Notes under the pieces: model-generated
Told to the model about the DNA's origin: nothing
Seen by the model: only the letters and a program-made list of their open reading frames with translations
The model's database searches: none
From: Aquibium oceanicum
GTDB taxonomy: Bacteria > Pseudomonadota > Alphaproteobacteria > Rhizobiales > Rhizobiaceae
Direction of reading: 5' to 3'
DNA length: 64,000 nt
Assembly: GCF_001889605.1 (NCBI RefSeq)
Contig: NZ_CP018171.1
Span: 4,052,501 to 4,116,500, forward strand
In this document: piece after piece, positions 54,709 through 63,003 of the stretch
Layout: every line of letters begins with the position of its first letter
Numbering within the stretch: the first letter of the stretch is position 1
Position numbers and translations under genes: made by a program

Positions 54709-54717
54709 GATAGTCCG

Positions 54718-55566
54718 TTAGTTTCTCGAAGCTGGATCGAAAACGTCGCGCAGCCCGTCGCCAAAGGCGTTGAAGGCGAGCACGAGGAGCGAAATCGCCA
54801 CGCCGGGCGCGATCACCAGATGCTGGGCGATAGTCAGATATTCGCGGCTTGCACCCAGCATCGTGCCCCATTCCGGCGCCGGCGGCTGGACCCCCAGACC
54901 AAGGAAGCCGAGCGCCGAGCCGATCAGCACCGCCTGCCCGGCATTGAGGCTGAGCTCGATTATGATGACCGTGGCAGCGTTCGGGAGAATGTGCCGCAGC
55001 AGGATGCGCGTATGGCCCATGCCAACGGTGATGGCCGCTGCCACGAAATCCTCCTCGCGCAGTTCGATCACGCGACCCCGCACCAGGCGCGCCAGCGGCG
55101 GGATGAAGCTTGCGGTTATGGCAATGGTCAGCCCGGTCGCCGACGCGCCGGCGACGGAAGCGATCGCGATCGCCAGCACGATGTTGGGCACCGTCAGCAG
55201 CAGGTCGATTATGCCGGTGACGATACGATCCGTAAGCCCGCCGAAGTAGCCCGCGATCGAACCGAGCGCTATCCCGCCGATTCCAGCGAAGAACACCGAA
55301 GCGACCGCGATCGACAGTGTGAACCGCGTCCCCACGATGATGCGCGAGAGAATGTCGCGGCCGACATTGTCGGTGCCGAGCAGGTGTGCCTCCGACGGCG
55401 CCTCCAGCATCGCAAACAGATCCTGCGCCGTGGGATCATAGGGAGCGATCCGCTCGCCCAACAGGGCGAGAGCCGCAAAGCACACGAGCAAAGTGGCGCC
55501 AAGCCAAAAAAAGAGATTGATCCGGCGCGCCCCACGACGCCTGCGGCGGACTATGGCCTCAGGCAT
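54718..55566 (-). CDS. dipeptide/oligopeptide ABC transporter permease (DppC type)
   Basis: 282 aa with a basic start (RRRRRGARR), a first membrane helix at about 18-40, the long periplasmic loop with HLLGTDNVGRDILSRIIVGTRFTL, and five more helices. The EAA-like segment EEDFVAAAITVGMGHTRILLRHILPN is the ATPase coupling motif. Its start overlaps the preceding permease end by 8 bp. Confidence 0.92.
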   Translation of the reverse strand: MPEAIVRRRRRGARRINLFFWLGATLLVCFAALALLGERIAPYDPTAQDLFAMLEAPSEAHLLGTDNVGRDILSRIIVGTRFTLSIAVASVFFAGIGGIALGSIAGYFGGLTDRIVTGIIDLLLTVPNIVLAIAIASVAGASATGLTIAITASFIPPLARLVRGRVIELREEDFVAAAITVGMGHTRILLRHILPNAATVIIIELSLNAGQAVLIGSALGFLGLGVQPPAPEWGTMLGASREYLTIAQHLVIAPGVAISLLVLAFNAFGDGLRDVFDPASRN

Positions 55567-56479
55567 AGCGCAGTCTCGGATTGACGAAGCGGTAGATCAC
55601 CTCGACCGCGATGTTGATGACGAGGAATGACACGACGAAGATCAGGACGATCGCCTGCACCAGGGTGTAGTCGCGAACCGACACCGCCGTCAGCAGCAGG
55701 TCACCGATGCCCGGCCATGCGAACAGGCGCTCGATGACCACCGACCCGCCAAGCAGATAACCGGCTTGCAGGCCGATGACGGTGACGGTGGGAATCATGA
55801 CATTGCGCAGCACGTGACGACGAAGCGCAAGTCTTTTTGAAAGGCCCTTGGCGCGCGCGGTGCGCACGTAGTCCTTGCGCAGTTCTTCGATCACGACGCC
55901 ACGCGTCATTCGCGCCAGGAGGGCAATCAACCGCGCCGCGAGCGCGATCGTAGGTATGACAAGCGAAGCCGGGCCACTGGCACCGAAGCTCGGCAAAAGG
56001 CCCAGGCCTACCGACAGCCAGGCGATCAGGATCATGCCAAGCCAGAAGTTTGGGATCGCCAGCAGTCCCACCACCGACAGCGAGATCAGGTAGTCCGGCA
56101 GCCTGTTGCGGTAGGCAGCGGCCACGACGCCTGCGGGAATGCCGACGACGATCGTGAGCAGGATCGCGGCGGAAGCCAGCGCCAGTGTCGCCGGTAGCCG
56201 GTTGAGAACATGCGGGAGCGGATTGCCGCGGAACGTTGTCGAGTAACCGAAGTCCCCGACAACCAGTCCCGAGACGTGTTTCGCGTATTGCTCGAGAAGC
56301 GGCCGATCGAGGCCGAGCTGAACGCGCACGGCCTCGATCTCGGCTTGCGTGGCCGTGGCCCCGGCGACGAAAGCCGCCTCGTCGCCTGGAACGGACTTGA
56401 AGATGATGAACAGGATCGTGACGACGCCGAGCACCACCAGTGGGATAGTCGCGAAGCGCTTTGCCAGAAATCCGATCAT
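55559..56479 (-). CDS. dipeptide/oligopeptide ABC transporter permease (DppB type)
   Basis: 306 aa from ATG 56479 (MIGFLAKRFATIPLVVLGV); there is no strong Shine-Dalgarno, so an upstream GTG is possible. VPGDEAAFVAG, LGLDRPLLEQYAKHVSGLVVGDFGYS and the coupling loop LRKDYVRTARAKGLSKRLALRRHVLRN are DppB hallmarks. Six membrane helices are expected. It pairs with the DppC-type permease. Confidence 0.91.
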   Translation of the reverse strand: MIGFLAKRFATIPLVVLGVVTILFIIFKSVPGDEAAFVAGATATQAEIEAVRVQLGLDRPLLEQYAKHVSGLVVGDFGYSTTFRGNPLPHVLNRLPATLALASAAILLTIVVGIPAGVVAAAYRNRLPDYLISLSVVGLLAIPNFWLGMILIAWLSVGLGLLPSFGASGPASLVIPTIALAARLIALLARMTRGVVIEELRKDYVRTARAKGLSKRLALRRHVLRNVMIPTVTVIGLQAGYLLGGSVVIERLFAWPGIGDLLLTAVSVRDYTLVQAIVLIFVVSFLVINIAVEVIYRFVNPRLRYA

Positions 56480-56490
56480 CGATACGTGTA

Positions 56491-58095
56491 TCAGGCCTTG
56501 GCGGCGTTGCGTAGATTGGTGAAGACGATCGGCATGACGGTCACACCGGCCACTTGGTTGCGGACGGCAGAGACGTTCTCGTTGATCTGCAGCCACAGGT
56601 AGGGTGCGTCGGCCCAGACCAGCTCTTGCGCCTTGCCGAGCGCTTCCAAGCGCGCCGACTCCTCCGGAGCGCTGTCGGCGACGTTGAGCAGTTCGTCAAC
56701 CGCGGCGTTGCGATAGCGGCCGATGTTCCAGACGTCCGGCTTGCCCTCGTCATCGGCATTGGACTTGAACAGAGAGGCCAAGTGATAGGTGCCCGACGCG
56801 TTGGAGGGATTGAAGCCGAACATCGCCATGTCCCATGCCAGGTTTGCCTTGTCCTGCCGGAGATGATCCCAGTATGCCCCCTTCTCGACCTTGGTGATCT
56901 GAGCGTCGACGCCGATCTGCTTGAGCGAAGCCGCAACGATCTCAGCGACCGAAACATCGCCCGGAAACAGGCCATCCGGCGCGAAGAGCGAGAGGGTAAG
57001 CTTGGCGCCATCTTTGGCGAGCATGCCATCTGAACCGGCTGTGTAGCCTGCCTCCGCCAGCAGCGCCTTGGCCTGCTCCTGGTCGAACACGGTCTCGCCG
57101 ACCGACTTGTGACCGATCGCATCGAAGGCAAGCGGAGAATCCGGCGCCTTGGCGAAGCCGAAGAACACCTTTTCCGCAATGGTCGCGACCGGGACGGCGA
57201 GATTGAGCGCCTGCCGGACCTTGACGTCCGCAAGTGCGGGCCGCGTGAGGTTCATAGCGAGACCGATGGGCCGCAGGCCCGGCTTGCGCACCACTTCGAC
57301 ATCGGCGCTGCCCTCGAGCTGGCCGACGAGCTGGACCGGGACCGAGTCGATGACATCGACAGCTCCGGTGGTGATGGCGTTGATGCGCGTCGCGGGCTCG
57401 GCGATGAATTTGAAGACCACGCCGGACGCGCCGGGCTTCTCACCCCAGTAGCTGTCGAAGGCCGTCAGCGTCAGTTCCTGCCCCGGGTTGAAGGCCTGGA
57501 CCATGTAAGGACCGGCGCCGACGGGGTTCTGCGCGAAGCCGTCTTCGCCGAACTTCTCGATCGCGGCCGGCGACACGATAGCGCCGGAACCATGGGCGAG
57601 CGTGTTGGGCAGCTGCGCGAACGGGGCGGAGGTTCTGATAACCACCGTCGTCTCATCGACCACTTCGGCTCCGGAGATCGGGTTCCACAGTGGACGGTTG
57701 GTCGTGTTGATTTCCTTGTTCATCATCCGCTCGATGTTGAACTTGATCGCGGCTGCATCGCACGGCGTGCCGTCATGGAAGGTGACACCACTGCGAAGCT
57801 TGATCTCGCACGACTGGAGGTCGTCGCTCATCGTGAACGCCTTCGCGAGCTGCGGCACGATCGTCATGTCGTCATCGAAGTCCAGCAAGCGGTCGAAGAT
57901 CAACAGCGCCGCCTCGTAGCCGCCCGGATAGCCGGTAAAGGCGCCGTGCGCCGGGTCGAGCGTCAGCACGGCCGTGCTCTGTCCGTAGGTGATAACACCG
58001 GAAGCGCTCTGCGCGAAGGCGCGTATCGAGCCGACCGGCAGCGTGGAGAGGAGGGCCGCGCCTGCTGCGCCCGTGAGGAAGTGCCTGCGTTTCAT
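56491..58095 (-). CDS. dipeptide/oligopeptide ABC transporter substrate-binding protein (DppA type)
   Basis: Start at ATG 58095 with GGAG seven bases upstream, 534 aa. The N-terminus MKRRHFLTGAAGAALLSTLPVGSIRAFAQ resembles a Tat-type signal peptide (RR followed by F-L) and is cleaved near residue 30. SBP_bac_5 family features are CEIKLRSGVTFHDGTPCDAAAIKFNIERMM and NPVGAGPYMVQAF. It captures a peptide-like or other amine-containing ligand. It is the first transporter gene of the minus-strand operon, 56 bp after the PLP enzyme gene. Confidence 0.9.
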   Translation of the reverse strand: MKRRHFLTGAAGAALLSTLPVGSIRAFAQSASGVITYGQSTAVLTLDPAHGAFTGYPGGYEAALLIFDRLLDFDDDMTIVPQLAKAFTMSDDLQSCEIKLRSGVTFHDGTPCDAAAIKFNIERMMNKEINTTNRPLWNPISGAEVVDETTVVIRTSAPFAQLPNTLAHGSGAIVSPAAIEKFGEDGFAQNPVGAGPYMVQAFNPGQELTLTAFDSYWGEKPGASGVVFKFIAEPATRINAITTGAVDVIDSVPVQLVGQLEGSADVEVVRKPGLRPIGLAMNLTRPALADVKVRQALNLAVPVATIAEKVFFGFAKAPDSPLAFDAIGHKSVGETVFDQEQAKALLAEAGYTAGSDGMLAKDGAKLTLSLFAPDGLFPGDVSVAEIVAASLKQIGVDAQITKVEKGAYWDHLRQDKANLAWDMAMFGFNPSNASGTYHLASLFKSNADDEGKPDVWNIGRYRNAAVDELLNVADSAPEESARLEALGKAQELVWADAPYLWLQINENVSAVRNQVAGVTVMPIVFTNLRNAAKA

Positions 58096-58151
58096 GTCGT
58101 TTCTCCCATTTTCGTGTTGAGCGCTATCGGGCGCGGCAGACCTCTGCCGCG

Positions 58152-59168
58152 TCAGATCCAAAGTTCGTTCCATTTGAAGATCGCCGGCGTGCCCCCGGTG
58201 TGCACGAAGACGACAACGTCGTCGGGCTCGAAGCGTCCTTCGCGGATATGCGCGATCAGACCGGCGGCCGCCTTGCCGGTGTAGATAGGATCGAGAATGA
58301 TTCCTTCGGTTCGCGCAAACAACCGGACGGCCTCGTCGCCGGCATCGCTCGGTATGCCGTAGCCCTTGCCCACGAAGGCTTCGGTGTTGATCACCTCGTC
58401 CTCGGCGACCTCGATGTCGAGCCCGAGAGCAGCAATCGTCTCGTTGGCGATCCTGGCGGTGCGGGACGGCAGGTCGAATTCGGCGGTCGCGCAGATCGCC
58501 TGCATGATGAAATCGGCCCCGAGCAACTTTTTCGCCAGCATGATGCCGGCCGAGCCCTTTCCGCTCGAAGACATGTAGAAGTAGTCCGGCTTGAGTTCGC
58601 GGGCCTCGAGTTGCTCCATAACCTCGAGCGTCACCTCGAGATAGGCCACGGCCGAAGCAACATCGAACATCGGGTTGTCGTTAAGAATATGGGGGCGCCC
58701 GCCGCTCGTGCGCACCTCCTCGGCCAGACTGTCGAGCATCGCTCGCTGCTCTCGCTGGTCGGCAGCGAAGTGCACGTCCGCTCCAAGCAAATAGTCGACG
58801 AGCAGATTGCCCTGGACGTTGTTGGGCCGCCGCCCCTCCAGAACGAGGATCGTCTTCAGGTCGAGCTTGTTGCAGGCGCCAACGGTTTGACGGGCGGAAT
58901 TCGACTGTAGGTCGAGTCCGACGATCACCGTGTCCGGGTCGTCCTTCATCGCATGAGCGAGACGGAATTCGAGATTGCGCAGCTTGTTGCCGCCGAGAGC
59001 CACCCCCGTCAGGTCATCGCGCTTCACGAAGATGCGTGGCCCGCCGAGCGTGCGGGAAAGGTTGCGAGCCTCCTCGAGCGGAGTGTTCTTCAAGGCAATG
59101 TCGAGCCGTGGCAGGGTCGCGATCCGCTCGCGGATCTGCTGGTGGCTCATGACCGCCGTTTCAATCAT
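58152..59168 (-). CDS. D-cysteine desulfhydrase/ACC deaminase family PLP enzyme
   Basis: This 338-aa fold-type II PLP protein resembles D-cysteine desulfhydrase and 1-aminocyclopropane-1-carboxylate deaminase: RIFVKRDDLTGVALGGNKLRNLEFRL near residue 46 contains the PLP lysine (in GGNKLRN), and SSSGKGSAGIMLAKKLLG near residue 202 is the phosphate loop. It breaks a C-S, C-N or cyclopropane bond with release of ammonia or sulfide. It is the first gene of the transporter/amidohydrolase operon, divergent from an IclR regulator. The exact substrate cannot be read. Confidence 0.86.
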   Translation of the reverse strand: MIETAVMSHQQIRERIATLPRLDIALKNTPLEEARNLSRTLGGPRIFVKRDDLTGVALGGNKLRNLEFRLAHAMKDDPDTVIVGLDLQSNSARQTVGACNKLDLKTILVLEGRRPNNVQGNLLVDYLLGADVHFAADQREQRAMLDSLAEEVRTSGGRPHILNDNPMFDVASAVAYLEVTLEVMEQLEARELKPDYFYMSSSGKGSAGIMLAKKLLGADFIMQAICATAEFDLPSRTARIANETIAALGLDIEVAEDEVINTEAFVGKGYGIPSDAGDEAVRLFARTEGIILDPIYTGKAAAGLIAHIREGRFEPDDVVVFVHTGGTPAIFKWNELWI

Positions 59169-59256
59169 TCCAACAACCTTCCCGCCTCCCGAAGACCCGC
59201 CTCGAAAGCGTCAGCGCCATCTTTCGACGCGCCATCTCGATATGCTTTCCTGAAAA

Positions 59257-59274
59257 TGTCCAGTATACAGGACA
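59257..59274. promoter_or_regulatory. palindromic operator candidate between the PLP operon and iclR
   Basis: TGTCCAGTATACAGGACA is palindromic in 16 of 18 positions (arms TGTCC/GGACA, centre GTATAC). It lies between the divergent genes and is a plausible IclR-family binding site covering both promoters. Confidence 0.65.
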
Positions 59275-59333
59275 CTTGTCTCGTGTTAGAGACAGAATAT
59301 CAGCCTCTCCGAATTGCGCAAGAGATAGCTTTT

Positions 59334-60107
59334 GTGAATGCACTTTCGCCCGCCACGACGGAGACGACGCAGCGCCGCGAGCGCAGTGTCGACCGGATCC
59401 TGCAAATCCTCGAATTCCTCCATGCGCACGGCGAGGGCATCCGCATCGGCGCGCTTGCCAAGGCGCTGAACGCGCCGCGTTCATCGACCTACACCCTGGT
59501 CAACGACCTCACGGAAGCCGGCCTTCTGGAGATCTCGCGGGATGACGGACGCATCTTCTTTGGTAAGCGGATGTATCTCTACGGCTTGAACTACATTCGC
59601 GAGAACTCGCTCGCCAAGCGAGCACGCATGGAGGTCGACCGGCTTGCCAAGGAAACCGGCGAAACCAGTGAGTTCTGCATGCTGCAAAACGGACGTTACA
59701 CGATCATGCACATGCGGCCGGGCAACAGGCCGTTCCGGATCAGCTCGGCGGTCGGTCTCCAGATTCCTATCCCCTGGACGGCTTCCGGCCGGCTATTGCT
59801 TGCCGGAAGCAGTCGCTGTGAAATCGAGGAACTCATTGCAGAAGAGGACTTGATCCTACCCGACGGGCGACGCATCGACATTGAAGAGTTCATCGACGCG
59901 ATAGAAGTGGCCCAGCGCGAGGGTTTCTGCCTGACCAAGGGCCTGGTCGATGCGGTGACGCAGTGTCTCGCAGCCCCGATCTACGGTGCCGATGGCAAAG
60001 TCGAGGCCACCATCTGCTTGGTTCTGCCGGTCGACCTGTCCGACGACCAGACCACCAACCTGCGCGATCGGCTGCTAGAGAGTGGACGAAAATTGTCGTC
60101 ATGCTAG
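59334..60107 (+). CDS. IclR family transcriptional regulator
   Basis: The start is uncertain. The frame is open far upstream, but the operator-like palindrome at 59257-59274 and the divergent promoter argue for the GTG at 59334, giving 257 aa beginning VNALSPATTETTQRRERSVDRILQILEFL. An ATG at 59256 is an alternative. The IclR winged helix follows (GIRIGALAKALNAPRSSTYTLVNDLTEAGLL), then the GAF-like effector domain (VGLQIPIPWTASGRLLLAG...). It probably controls the divergent transporter/PLP-enzyme operon. Confidence 0.84.
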   Translation: MNALSPATTETTQRRERSVDRILQILEFLHAHGEGIRIGALAKALNAPRSSTYTLVNDLTEAGLLEISRDDGRIFFGKRMYLYGLNYIRENSLAKRARMEVDRLAKETGETSEFCMLQNGRYTIMHMRPGNRPFRISSAVGLQIPIPWTASGRLLLAGSSRCEIEELIAEEDLILPDGRRIDIEEFIDAIEVAQREGFCLTKGLVDAVTQCLAAPIYGADGKVEATICLVLPVDLSDDQTTNLRDRLLESGRKLSSC

Positions 60108-60309
60108 GTGCCTGAAGTCGCAGCGTCCCCACTCCGGGATGCGACGATGATGGGACTTCTCGATCTGTCCACGTCCTTTCGCGGCATCGGTATCCGCTGC
60201 TCGCCGGAAGCCTCCACACCACGCCGCTAAATTTGGCTTCCCACACAGAAAGCGACCTCTTGCCAAGTTGTAGGATGATAGTATCATCTGATCCCAGAAA
60301 GTAGGGGTC

Positions 60310-61767
60310 ATGGTGCTCACTGCCTCCGACACGTCTCCCATTGAGAACCTCCACGCCGATTTGGTGAGATCGGTGGGCGGAGCGGCGGTCCTCGTCGAGC
60401 GGGAGGATAAGGCCGGTTACCTGACCGACTGGTCTGGAGACTGGACGGGTGACGCCTTCGCGGTGGTGAGACCCAGCTCGGTGGCGGAGGTTCAGGCCTG
60501 CGTGAAAGTCTGCCGCCGTCACGGGATCGGCATTGTGCCTCAGGGCGGCAACTCCGGGCTTGTCGGAGGCGGTTTTCCGCCTTCCACCGTCCAGAACATG
60601 GTGGTCGTCAGCCTCTCGCGGCTGAACGCCATCCGGCGGGCCGATACGGCAAATGCAACGCTCGACTTGGACGCTGGCTGCACACTCCAGAAGGCGAAGG
60701 ACGCGGCGGATGCGATCGGCCTACAGTTTCCTCTCGCACTCGGAGCGCAGGGGAGTTGCCAGATTGGTGGGAACGCGGCCACCAATGCTGGTGGTGTCAA
60801 CGTGCTACGCTTCGGCATGGTCCGCGACCTGATCCTGGGACTTGAAGCGGTGCTTCCCGACGGGTCGCTCTGGAGTTCGATGCGCGGCCTGCGAAAGGAC
60901 AATCGTGGCTACGACATGAAGCAGCTTTTCATTGGATCCGAGGGCACGTTGGGACTAATTACCGGGCTCTGCCTGAAGCTCCATCCGAAGCCCGCGAAAA
61001 TCGAAACCGCGTATGTCGGCGTCGGCTCCATCGAGGATGCCATGACGATTAGTGCTCTGGCGCGCAGCGAACTCTCTGAACTCGTCACCGCCTTCGAAAT
61101 CGTAGGCTCCGAATGCCTTCCGCTCGCGCGGCTCATCGACGAGGGGCTGACCTTGCCTGTCTCGTCCGCATTTCCTTTCCATGTTCTGATCGAGCTCTCG
61201 TGCGGAAAGCGCCTGGACGGCCGCGTGCTCCTGGAGGGTTTTCTGGCCGACATGATGGCGCGAGGCCTCATCGGAGATGCCGCGGTGGCCCAGAGCGACC
61301 GGCAGGCGCGCAGCTTTTGGGCCATCAGGGAGGGCCTCGTTGAGGGACAGGCGCGTCGCGGCTATCACGTGCGCAGCGACGTCTCGGTCAGGCTCGGCGA
61401 TGTGCCGGCCTTCGTTGCCGCGGCACGAGCTTTTGCCGCGCGGGATTGGCCCGACTGGACGCCGCAGGTCTATGGCCATGCCGGCGACGGAAACATCCAT
61501 TTCAATCTCCTGCCGCCGCTCGGGATGCACCGCCGAGATGCACGAGAACACGGCCAGCGCATCACCAAAAGCCTTTTTGCGATCGTCGAAGACTTCAAAG
61601 GCTCGATCAGCGCGGAGCATGGCATCGGCAGAGCGCGGATAGGAGCCTTCTGGCAAGGGCTGGGCGAGGTGGAGCGGCGGACTATGCGCGCGATAAAGGA
61701 CTCCCTTGATCCTCACGATATGATGAATCCGGGATGTCTATTTCCGGTTCTAGAGGAACAGAAATGA
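60310..61767 (+). CDS. FAD-linked oxidase (GlcD/D-2-hydroxyacid dehydrogenase-like)
   Basis: 485 aa. The PCMH-type FAD-binding domain spans about 45-225 (VVRPSSVAEVQACVKVCRRHGIGIVPQGGNSGLVGGG; GSCQIGGNAATNAGG; YDMKQLFIGSEGTLGLIT). The C-terminal oxidase domain includes PQVYGHAGDGNIHFNLLPP (conserved GHxGDGNxH metal/FAD region) and SISAEHGIGRAR. Such enzymes oxidise D-lactate, D-2-hydroxyglutarate or glycolate. It overlaps the following regulator gene by 4 bp. Confidence 0.89.
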   Translation: MVLTASDTSPIENLHADLVRSVGGAAVLVEREDKAGYLTDWSGDWTGDAFAVVRPSSVAEVQACVKVCRRHGIGIVPQGGNSGLVGGGFPPSTVQNMVVVSLSRLNAIRRADTANATLDLDAGCTLQKAKDAADAIGLQFPLALGAQGSCQIGGNAATNAGGVNVLRFGMVRDLILGLEAVLPDGSLWSSMRGLRKDNRGYDMKQLFIGSEGTLGLITGLCLKLHPKPAKIETAYVGVGSIEDAMTISALARSELSELVTAFEIVGSECLPLARLIDEGLTLPVSSAFPFHVLIELSCGKRLDGRVLLEGFLADMMARGLIGDAAVAQSDRQARSFWAIREGLVEGQARRGYHVRSDVSVRLGDVPAFVAAARAFAARDWPDWTPQVYGHAGDGNIHFNLLPPLGMHRRDAREHGQRITKSLFAIVEDFKGSISAEHGIGRARIGAFWQGLGEVERRTMRAIKDSLDPHDMMNPGCLFPVLEEQK

Positions 61768-62513
61768 GAGAACGATCCAGCAGCATCGGTGTATTCGAGG
61801 CGCTTCCCGGGCGTGTTGCTTCCCTGCTGTCCCAGGAGATCCAGACCGGAGGTTTCAAGCCAGGCCATCGGCTGCCTACCGAGCAGCAACTCGCAGACCG
61901 ATTCGGCGTCAGTCGCAATGTCGTGCGCGAAGCCGTCGCGCAATTGCGCGCCGACGGGGTCATCGAGGCGCGCCAGGGCGTCGGCGCCTTCGTGCTCGCA
62001 CCCGAGCAGCGGGCCGCGATCCGCATCGACCGCGATGCGCTTATGGACGGCGACAACATGGAGCGGCTGTTCGAGCTGCGCTGCATCCTGGAAGCGGAGG
62101 CGGCGGGGCTGGCCGCCGAGCGACGCACATCGGAACATCTCGTAGCCATCAAGACCGCGCTCGACCGCATGAGCGGTGAAGAGCGATGGGAAGACGGCAG
62201 CATCGAAGCGGACCTCGCTTTCCATCGGGAGATCGCGCGAGCAACCGGCAACAGCTACATCCATACGTTCATTTCCTTCATCTGCGAGCAGATAAGGCGT
62301 TCGATCCATTATGCGCGCGCGGTGAACCCGCTGCACGATCTCGTGGATGTCAATGTCGGCGAGCACGTGCTGATCTACGAGGCGCTCGTTGCCGGTGAGG
62401 CCGACGCCGCCGCGGACGCCATGCGCAGCCATATCATCAGCGCCGCCGAGCGGGTTGGCGTGCGCCTAGGGAACACCAGGAACGGCCAGGAAACCAGGAG
62501 CAGCCAACCATGA
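61764..62513 (+). CDS. FadR/GntR family regulator (FCD domain)
   Basis: Start at ATG 61764 within the oxidase stop, 249 aa. GntR winged helix at about 15-80 (FKPGHRLPTEQQLADRFGVSRNVVREAVAQLRADGVIEARQGVGAFVLA), then an all-helical FCD domain with conserved E/H metal ligands (e.g. DLAFHREIARATGN near residue 155). FadR-type regulators bind an acid ligand; here probably the hydroxy acid handled by the oxidase. Confidence 0.88.
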   Translation: MRERSSSIGVFEALPGRVASLLSQEIQTGGFKPGHRLPTEQQLADRFGVSRNVVREAVAQLRADGVIEARQGVGAFVLAPEQRAAIRIDRDALMDGDNMERLFELRCILEAEAAGLAAERRTSEHLVAIKTALDRMSGEERWEDGSIEADLAFHREIARATGNSYIHTFISFICEQIRRSIHYARAVNPLHDLVDVNVGEHVLIYEALVAGEADAAADAMRSHIISAAERVGVRLGNTRNGQETRSSQP

Positions 62514-62947
62514 CATTCGGAACCGAGCAGCGCATTTCCGACATCTGCCTGCTGGTGGAGGATATCGAGCGCACCGTCGATTTCTATGTCGACAAGCTCG
62601 GCTTCCGGCTGCGCCGCCGGGCTGAAGGCTTCGCGGATTTCCACGGGGTCGGCGTCACGCTTGCCGCCTGGGAGATCGACCACATCAACCGCCACACCGG
62701 CGTGTCCAACGCGCGCGCTCCACGCTCTGTCCACAAGGCGTGCGTGGCGGTAAATCTCGCATTGCCCGCCGATATCGACCGGATCCATGGCGAGCTGTCG
62801 GCGAAAGGCGTCCCCTTCTACAGGCCGCCGGCCGACTACGTCTGGAACGCGCGATGCGCCTATTTCACCGATCCCGATGGCACACTCTGGGAGCTCTACG
62901 CCTGGCTCGACGGCGGCCCCGGCGACTATCACGACGAACAGCCGTGA
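62510..62947 (+). CDS. VOC (glyoxalase/dioxygenase fold) family protein
   Basis: A 145-aa protein beginning with the vicinal-oxygen-chelate fold: ISDICLLVEDIERTVDFYVDKLGFRLRRRAEGFADF and ending YFTDPDGTLWELYAWLDG, with the metal-binding glutamate in WELYAW. It may be a lyase, isomerase or dioxygenase in the pathway of the oxidase. It overlaps the regulator by 4 bp. Confidence 0.84.
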   Translation: MTFGTEQRISDICLLVEDIERTVDFYVDKLGFRLRRRAEGFADFHGVGVTLAAWEIDHINRHTGVSNARAPRSVHKACVAVNLALPADIDRIHGELSAKGVPFYRPPADYVWNARCAYFTDPDGTLWELYAWLDGGPGDYHDEQP

Positions 62948-63003
62948 CCCACACCGCCGGACATGGGACCGGCGGGACGCAACAATGACAAAGGGGAAAG
63001 ATC

